In this document: one piece after another, positions 1-5,429 of the stretch
Numbering within the stretch: position 1 is the first letter of the stretch
Layout of the letters: each line of letters starts with the position of its first letter
Origin: Candidatus Parcubacteria bacterium
GTDB taxonomy: Bacteria; Patescibacteriota; Minisyncoccia; JAHIHE01; JAGLIN01
Direction of reading: 5' to 3'
DNA: 8,936 nucleotides
Assembly: GCA_023142975.1 (NCBI GenBank)
Contig: JAGLIN010000023.1
Span: forward strand, 1-8,936
Program-made: the position numbers and the translations under genes
Notes under the pieces: generated by a model
Told to the model about the DNA's origin: nothing
The model's input: the letters and a program-made list of their open reading frames with translations, nothing else
The model's database searches: none

Positions 1-37
1 GTGTTTCAGTGCGAAATTTAATCTTTTAAATTTCTTT

Positions 38-53
38 TCTGCCTTTCGGCAGA
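38..53. repeat. Short perfect hairpin, 6-bp stem
   Basis: TCTGCC and GGCAGA pair perfectly across a 4-base loop (TTTC on plus, GAAA on minus). It lies within the last codons of the recombinase remnant. Neither side is followed by a clean T-tract, so it is not a typical terminator. A GNRA-type loop forms only in minus-strand RNA, which is the strand that would be transcribed from the operon, so it could act as a 3' stabilising hairpin. Confidence 0.4.
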
Positions 54-195
54 GATGTCCTTGATTGATGTATAAGATTCGGCAGAATTATAGAGAAAGT
101 TCGCAAGTGCTCAAATTCAGGAGCCATCATTTTAGATACGAACTTATTTTCGCTGTCTAAAACATAATTTTTTTCTTCGTTTTCTGATTTTTCCG

Positions 196-228
196 CTCCG
201 CCTTGCGAAAGCAAGGCGGAGGTTTTTT
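196..228 (+). terminator. Perfect 11-bp hairpin with GAAA loop, terminator-like on plus
   Basis: Bases 196-206 pair perfectly with 211-221 around a GAAA tetraloop. On the plus strand the stem is followed by G and then six T (223-228), which is the layout of an intrinsic terminator. No plus-strand gene is visible upstream in the window, although one could read in from outside. The palindrome also lies in frame inside the recombinase remnant on the minus strand, where it encodes SALLSQGGA and leaves the frame open. It may therefore be an inserted palindromic repeat that only looks like a terminator. On the minus strand no T-run follows the stem. Confidence 0.4.
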
Positions 229-360
229 CATTTTTAGAACCTTTTAGATTTTCGGGATAATAAAGGGCTATTTTGATGTTTTCTTTGGAATAGGTTATTT
301 TTTTAATGAATTTTTTTGCCAAAAGATTTCTTTCAATTCCTTTTTTCTTTTTCATTTCCA

Positions 361-390
361 CGCTCGCAAAGCGAACGCGGCGGCGGGGAT
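361..390. repeat. GC-rich palindromic patch between AIPR gene and remnant
   Basis: Twenty-two of these 30 bases are G or C, in surroundings of about 30% GC. Bases 361-377 form a 7-bp stem around a 3-base loop in minus-strand RNA, with one G-U wobble. A run of GC-only triplets (378-387) follows. No T-tract is placed to make it a good terminator for the operon. It sits exactly where the operon ends and recombinase-like sequence begins, so it may mark a junction. It resembles the 196-221 hairpin in style, with a loop region of the GCGAAAGC or GCAAAGCG type. Confidence 0.4.
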
Positions 391-408
391 TTTTATTATT
401 TTAATTTA

Positions 409-2163
409 TTACAGTTGTTCAAGATATTCAGTTAGTTGATCATTCACTGTTCGTCCTTTGTAATAATTAGCAAAATCAAAGCCTTCCACATTATAATCTT
501 CATTTCGTGAATCATTAGAAATTGTTGTCTCAAAATCATTCCATTTTTCTCTTGCAATATTTATCTTCTCATCAATTTGATCATCTTCGTTAGTTATCAA
601 TTTCCACACAAAATATGTAATAGCATATTTTCCATATCTCAAACCGTTTCCCCATTCATCCATCCTATAACGATTTTGCTGTGATGCTCCTCTTGTTCGG
701 TCTTCCTCCTGTTCTATTTTTCTATATATTTTTATTAATAAATATAATAGATTATAGTCAACATCATCAAGACTATAATTCCTAAACATAGTATCGGTAC
801 CACTACTACGTGCCCGAGCAACATCTCCTCTATAAACCAAAAGTAATCGCATTAATAATTCGCTAGAAATAATACTATTTTTATCAACTAAACCATTTTG
901 TACAGCATCGTAAAATTGCCCTCTCTTTCGTTCTAACAGTAAACCACGAGTGTTAAATAAATAATTTTGTAATTGAACTAATTCCTTATCATTAGATCTT
1001 CTGTCCGCCATACTTACAGGCGTTTGATTATTTGTTGCTTTTGAAATTTTTTCAATTACCTCTGACATGTTTTCACCGTCTGACAAAGTAATGAATTTTA
1101 CTAATACCTCTTTATTTTCGAAATGATTCTCATCATCGGAATTTTCCAACAAGTGAGCAAGAGTGAAAGCGGTTTGCCCACCATTTACAATTTGCGGGTT
1201 TGTAACTAGTAGTGTCGCCACTCCTGGCTCTGCATTTCTGTCGGAATATGAAAAGTCATTACATATAATCGTGATGCCATTATTAAGTAATGAAAATTCA
1301 TTTAGTTCAGTATCTTTCATTGATTCTTGAATTGCTTGATTTACACCGCCTCGTGTAAGTCCAACATAACAACGAGGGTTATAACGAAGTAATGAATTTC
1401 TATATTGCGACATCATTTTTGCAATTTCTTTTGTTGGCACAAAAGCCAACTCAACACCAGCACGAACACTATTTCCTAGGTCAACCCCATAAGTAATACG
1501 ATTTGATTGATTTCTATGTACCTGTATTTTTAAGATAAAGTCCTTCTGATTAAAAAAATCATGTTGCAAATATGACATCAATACATCTTGATAAAAAGTT
1601 TCTCCATTTATTATTTCTCCTATAGTACAAACATCCCCAGACACTTGCAGAAGTTGGTTTAAGTCCAGTCTGCGACTTATATTACCAAGATATAGCAGAA
1701 TATATTGATACCTTCCAATATCAGGTATATTCCGAATCTTAGTTTGAAAATCACTTATTTTACCATTGTAATTATTACCATTATTGCCCACTGATTCACC
1801 ATTTACAATTCTATCCAACTCCATTCTAAAAAGCTCATAACCATTAACCGGATTATTATCGAAATTTTCAGGAGTATTTGAAAACTTTGATTGAATCAAA
1901 TATATCTTTTTATCCTCTTCATCAATATGATAAGCGTCTAACCCACCATCATTTGTTCCATCTGTGATTTGCAATTCTGCTTGATTAAAATCAAGAATTC
2001 CAAAACGAACTTTCAAGAAGAGATGAATAAAAGACCGTGATCTTTTATGTATTTCTGCATCTGTATCGTCTTCTTCTGGATGGTAAATACTCAAATTTTC
2101 CGGCGCACCCGCAGCAATTTTATCCAAAACATGAACGAGTAAATTGTATTTCTTATCAGACAT
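409..2163 (-). CDS. AIPR family protein with N-terminal nuclease-like motif
   Basis: This 584-residue protein belongs to the AIPR (abortive infection phage resistance) family, PF10592. Its characteristic motifs are all visible: NPR at 263-265, LLNNGIT at 293-299, NPQIVNGGQT at 323-332 and ATNNQTPV at 377-384. Near the N-terminus, DGTNDGGLDAYHI (68-80) followed by IYLIQSKF (87-94) fits the D...QxK pattern of PD-(D/E)XK nucleases of the Mrr type, with D76, Q91 and K93 as likely active-site residues. There is no signal peptide or membrane segment, so it should be cytoplasmic. The family name comes from lactococcal phage abortive infection; the exact reaction is not established. It is the last gene of the operon, 11 bases after the hsdMS stop, with no Shine-Dalgarno sequence before the ATG. 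The place in a restriction operon supports a defence role. The AIPR assignment is firm; nuclease activity is inferred. Confidence 0.9.
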   Translation of the reverse strand: MSDKKYNLLVHVLDKIAAGAPENLSIYHPEEDDTDAEIHKRSRSFIHLFLKVRFGILDFNQAELQITDGTNDGGLDAYHIDEEDKKIYLIQSKFSNTPENFDNNPVNGYELFRMELDRIVNGESVGNNGNNYNGKISDFQTKIRNIPDIGRYQYILLYLGNISRRLDLNQLLQVSGDVCTIGEIINGETFYQDVLMSYLQHDFFNQKDFILKIQVHRNQSNRITYGVDLGNSVRAGVELAFVPTKEIAKMMSQYRNSLLRYNPRCYVGLTRGGVNQAIQESMKDTELNEFSLLNNGITIICNDFSYSDRNAEPGVATLLVTNPQIVNGGQTAFTLAHLLENSDDENHFENKEVLVKFITLSDGENMSEVIEKISKATNNQTPVSMADRRSNDKELVQLQNYLFNTRGLLLERKRGQFYDAVQNGLVDKNSIISSELLMRLLLVYRGDVARARSSGTDTMFRNYSLDDVDYNLLYLLIKIYRKIEQEEDRTRGASQQNRYRMDEWGNGLRYGKYAITYFVWKLITNEDDQIDEKINIAREKWNDFETTISNDSRNEDYNVEGFDFANYYKGRTVNDQLTEYLEQL

Positions 2164-2174
2164 ATTTGTAAAAA

Positions 2175-4673
2175 TTAAATTTCACTAATAACTTTCTCAA
2201 TTTTCCGCTCCATAATTTCAATCAGCTTTTTATTGGTAGTAATAATTTCTTCTTCCTTTTCCGCTTCAGCGACGAGTTGTCTTTGGATCTTGAGAGATGG
2301 GAGAGGAATTTTATATTTTGTTGCATAATCTTTTGTAAGTCTTTGCAGTCCACCAGTTCCACTCATGCTATTTTTTCCATTCTCAATAAAGTCATAACTT
2401 GCAATAAAATAGTAGATAAATTCGGATAAAATTTTATCTTTATCCGCCCTGTAAACAAAATACTCACTTGAGCCAAATCCTATTTTATTTGTTAAGTTCT
2501 TTGCAATTCCTGCTTTTCCATTTTCAAAACAAGGCGTAACACGAGCAAGCAAAACATCATTTTCAGCAAAATATGTGTAACCAGAATAAACATCTTTAAT
2601 TTTTTTCTCTTGTTTTGTTCTAAAATTTATCTGATTTTCATTAAGGTCTGTCATTGGAATAAATGAAACCAATTGTTCTTTCGGTAGATCTTTTATTTCT
2701 GATTTTTTTGGATTAAATTCACAAACCTCTCTCAATTCCACCATTTCAACATCTTTTAATTTTCTAAGCTCTTGACCAAAATATCGTCTCTCTCTCTCAA
2801 GATTTTTGATAATTTCTTTGGCATGATTAATCGCGTTCTGTTTGACTTCAATCTGCTCCACAATTTCTTTTTGGACTTCAAGCGGTGGAAGTGGTACACG
2901 AGTTGATTTTAATTTTGTAAAATGTCTTTTGTAGCCATCTGATTTAATCGGTTTATATTTAAGTAGATAATAAAGAAACTTTGGTGATAATTTTTCATTT
3001 GTTTTCAAAATTTTAATTCCATCAGCTCCTTGTGCAAATGGAATTTCAACATACTTAACAATACAAGTATGATCACCAAAAATCACTAACGGACAATTTT
3101 CTTTTACTAAAGCACTTTCATCATCCGTCCATCCTGCAATTTTATTTTGTGACTGGTCAATAATTGAAAACTGACCTTTTTCTTTATAATTACTTTTTTG
3201 TATCTTTTTAGGTGGGGTTATTGTTTGTATAACTTCTCGCAACGTAATCATTGGATAATTCCCTTTATCTCTTTCTAAGAATTTAAATTTTCCATATCTG
3301 GCTGATGTCAAATCGTAATCATTATTGGCAATTTCTTGCTTTTTAACCACCCAAGCAAAAAGGCTCTTATCATCTACTAAGGTGTTTTTATTTCCAGTTT
3401 GTATAGCAATACTTTGTGCCTTGAGAACATCAAGTGCGCCACCTTTATCAAATAAATCATTCGGCAGATCTGGTCGTGGTCGTCTTTGTGCACCAAGATC
3501 AAAACCATCATTCTGTACTTTAACAAACAAAATTTCATCAGATTGTTTTGCTACGCTGTTATCAAAAAATAAAATGGAAGTTTTTACACCAGCATATGGA
3601 TTAAAAACTCCAGCAGGCAAACTCACTACTGCAAAAAGTCCGTCCTCAACCAATTTTTTACGAAGCGCTTTGTATGCTTTATCGCCTTTAAAAATAATTC
3701 CTTCCGGCACGATAATTCCCGCCCGTCCTTTAATGGTGAGATGTTCCATAATATAATCTACAAAAAGCACTTCGGCGCGATTGGCTTGGATAGAAAACTT
3801 TTTGTGCGGAACAATCCCACCTTTCGGCGTCATAAAAGGAGGATTTGCCATTATGACATCAAAAACTTCATCCCAGCGCTTCTCACTCGTCAAAGAATCA
3901 TACTCGTGAATTTGCGGATTTTGAAAGCCGTGCAAATACATATTAACCAAAGACAACTTCACCATATCAGGAGAAATGTCATAACCAACAATATTATTCA
4001 TCAACTTTGTTTTTTCATCCGGCGTAAGATTTTTCTCTTTGTTTGTCGGCTTTCCTGTTTTATTGTCCAGCCCATCATGAGCTTTTAAAATATGTTTGTA
4101 TGCGGAAATCAAAAAGCCAGCCGTTCCGCAAGCAGGGTCAAGAATAGTCTCGTTTTTCTTTGGGTCAACAACTTCCGCAATAAAATCAATGATATGCCGT
4201 GGTGTGCGGAATTGCCCCGCATCGCCTTGACTACCGAGAATTGAAAGAAGATATTCAAAAGCATTTCCTAAATCTTCGCTGTGGTCGTAATTAAATTCGT
4301 TTATCTCTTTCAAAAATAAAGTGAGCGTTCGCGGATCACGAAATGGCAAAAATGCGCCTTTAAAAATATCACGGAAAAGTTGCGGAATATGCGGATTTTT
4401 TGACATATTCGTGATTGCTTGAACATAGAGATCAAGCCGTTCCTGCCCTGAAAGTTTGTTGTCCAAAATTTTCGTCCATGAATATTGACCAAAACCATCT
4501 GTGAAAAACCTTGCCTTTCCGCCAAGTTCCTCCGACTCTTTATCCATATCGTCCATAAATTTATAAACAAGAGCAGTTGTGATTTGCTCCACCTGCGCTT
4601 TTGGATCAGGCACTTTCCCAACAAGAATATTTCTTGCCGAGTCAATTTTTCTTTTTGTAGTTTGATCAAGCAT
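2175..4673 (-). CDS. hsdM: Type I restriction-modification HsdM-HsdS fusion protein
   Basis: This 832-residue protein contains both the methyltransferase and the specificity subunit of a type I system. Residues about 8-140 match the HsdM N-terminal helical region. The N6-adenine methylase domain follows (about 140-440), with SAM-binding motif I DPACGTAGF (179-187) and catalytic motif IV NPPF (277-280). Two target-recognition domains come next, about 473-600 and 642-795. Each ends in the helix start typical of HsdS (LPPLEVQKEIVEQI at 595-608, LPSLKIQRQLVAEA at 791-804) and leads into a coiled coil (about 605-640 and 800-832). M and S are usually separate genes of about 500 and 400 residues. 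Here no stop or restart lies between them. The enzyme should methylate adenine in a bipartite site and guide HsdR. It starts 2 bases after the HEPN-like stop. Spot counts show the S part (about 20-30% GC) poorer in GC than the M part (about 37-43%). Confidence 0.94.
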   Translation of the reverse strand: MLDQTTKRKIDSARNILVGKVPDPKAQVEQITTALVYKFMDDMDKESEELGGKARFFTDGFGQYSWTKILDNKLSGQERLDLYVQAITNMSKNPHIPQLFRDIFKGAFLPFRDPRTLTLFLKEINEFNYDHSEDLGNAFEYLLSILGSQGDAGQFRTPRHIIDFIAEVVDPKKNETILDPACGTAGFLISAYKHILKAHDGLDNKTGKPTNKEKNLTPDEKTKLMNNIVGYDISPDMVKLSLVNMYLHGFQNPQIHEYDSLTSEKRWDEVFDVIMANPPFMTPKGGIVPHKKFSIQANRAEVLFVDYIMEHLTIKGRAGIIVPEGIIFKGDKAYKALRKKLVEDGLFAVVSLPAGVFNPYAGVKTSILFFDNSVAKQSDEILFVKVQNDGFDLGAQRRPRPDLPNDLFDKGGALDVLKAQSIAIQTGNKNTLVDDKSLFAWVVKKQEIANNDYDLTSARYGKFKFLERDKGNYPMITLREVIQTITPPKKIQKSNYKEKGQFSIIDQSQNKIAGWTDDESALVKENCPLVIFGDHTCIVKYVEIPFAQGADGIKILKTNEKLSPKFLYYLLKYKPIKSDGYKRHFTKLKSTRVPLPPLEVQKEIVEQIEVKQNAINHAKEIIKNLERERRYFGQELRKLKDVEMVELREVCEFNPKKSEIKDLPKEQLVSFIPMTDLNENQINFRTKQEKKIKDVYSGYTYFAENDVLLARVTPCFENGKAGIAKNLTNKIGFGSSEYFVYRADKDKILSEFIYYFIASYDFIENGKNSMSGTGGLQRLTKDYATKYKIPLPSLKIQRQLVAEAEKEEEIITTNKKLIEIMERKIEKVISEI

Positions 4674-4675
4674 AA

Positions 4676-5425
4676 TTAAAATAAAGTTTTTATAATTTTT
4701 GAAACACCATCAATCAATTCATCAATATCTTCTTTCTTTGGCTCTATCTTCTTTTTATGATCACAGAGATTCCTTAAATCTGCCAAATGCTGAATTTTTC
4801 TCCATTCTGGAATATCTATCACATCATTATCTTTTAATAGTTGACTCAGATCGTTAATTCCTGGATTCTTTTTTCTAATCGTTATTCTGTGATTCTCACA
4901 CACTTGTAAAAGATGGCTTTCAAGAACAACACCTGCGACAGCACCAGCACCTCTGGCAAATCCTTTTTTGTTTAATTCTTTGGCGATATCTAATTCTGAA
5001 TCAAACAAATCTGCCTGCACTAATTGTTTAATATCGAAAAGAGAGCTTTCAAATCGTGCTTCTGCAGATTTTAATATTGACAACTGACTTTGAAATCTCA
5101 TAGTAGCAGCACCAAAATCCTCAAATCGCTTCTCTCCAGTAAATTCATTCATAGAAGCACGTATACCGAGAAGCCAATCTTTTATTGTATAAGTTGCACT
5201 ATCAATATTTTTTCTCTTCTCTTCGCAATAAAGCTGATTAAATTCGTCAGACCTATTCGACAGAATTTGTCTCATAACTTCCTGTGCCTCTGAATACCAC
5301 CGTTGATAACTAGAGTTAAAAACGCTTGCCTTATCCTTATTTTTTGTTAAATCAACGAGCAAAGCATTGCCGTTTTTAATTAGTTGTTTTAAATCTTTTT
5401 TATATTTTTCTAAATTTGAAATCAT
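4676..5425 (-). CDS. HEPN-like protein inside the type I restriction operon
   Basis: This is a 249-residue, mainly helical, soluble protein with no signal or membrane segment. The C-terminal half (about 145-249) looks like a HEPN domain. It has a helical GAGAVAGVVLESHLLQVCENH stretch (159-179) and then RNLCDH at 218-223 (bases 4757-4774), which is the RX4H signature with the usual polar residue after Arg. HEPN proteins with this motif are often metal-independent ribonucleases. The N-terminal half (about 1-140) contains FNSSYQRWYSEA (36-47) and a YTIKDWLLGI stretch (79-88). I recall closely similar proteins as conserved hypotheticals next to hsd genes, but I know of no assigned function. Gaps of 4 bases to hsdR and 2 bases to hsdMS imply translational coupling; no Shine-Dalgarno sequence is present. 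It could be a restriction-linked toxin like PrrC, or a non-catalytic accessory protein. The HEPN assignment is likely; RNase activity is inferred. Confidence 0.75.
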   Translation of the reverse strand: MISNLEKYKKDLKQLIKNGNALLVDLTKNKDKASVFNSSYQRWYSEAQEVMRQILSNRSDEFNQLYCEEKRKNIDSATYTIKDWLLGIRASMNEFTGEKRFEDFGAATMRFQSQLSILKSAEARFESSLFDIKQLVQADLFDSELDIAKELNKKGFARGAGAVAGVVLESHLLQVCENHRITIRKKNPGINDLSQLLKDNDVIDIPEWRKIQHLADLRNLCDHKKKIEPKKEDIDELIDGVSKIIKTLF

Positions 5426-5429
5426 AATA

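Larger units (their letters stand above)
26..361 (-). pseudogene. Probable C-terminal remnant of a serine recombinase
   Basis: This 111-codon frame begins at GTG 361 (or ATG 355) and ends at a TAA. It has no catalytic N-terminal domain. The opening part (ERNLLAKKFIKKITYSKENI followed by IALYYPENL) resembles the extreme C-terminus of long serine recombinases, where a final beta-strand segment ends in a YYPENL-like motif. The tail (PEFEHLRTFSIILPNLIHQS) resembles the variable ends of recombinases in AT-rich candidate-phyla genomes. This similarity is from memory of the family, not from a search. Between the two parts is a low-complexity stretch rich in K, E, S and N that contains an in-frame palindrome. 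There is no convincing ribosome binding site. A complete recombinase has roughly 500 residues, so this would be only the last fifth, left behind by a deletion or rearrangement. It lies 47 bases beyond the AIPR stop on the same strand. It could instead be a small hypothetical protein. Confidence 0.45.

Noticed and set aside
45..86. Nine-base direct repeat TTCGGCAGA at 45-53 and 78-86
   Set aside because: Too short to distinguish from chance, and one copy is an arm of the 38-53 hairpin; no third copy was seen nearby.
3325..4088. Two overlapping open frames on plus inside hsdMS
   Set aside because: They are antisense to the methylase domain, including its conserved motifs, and their translations are low-complexity without family features.
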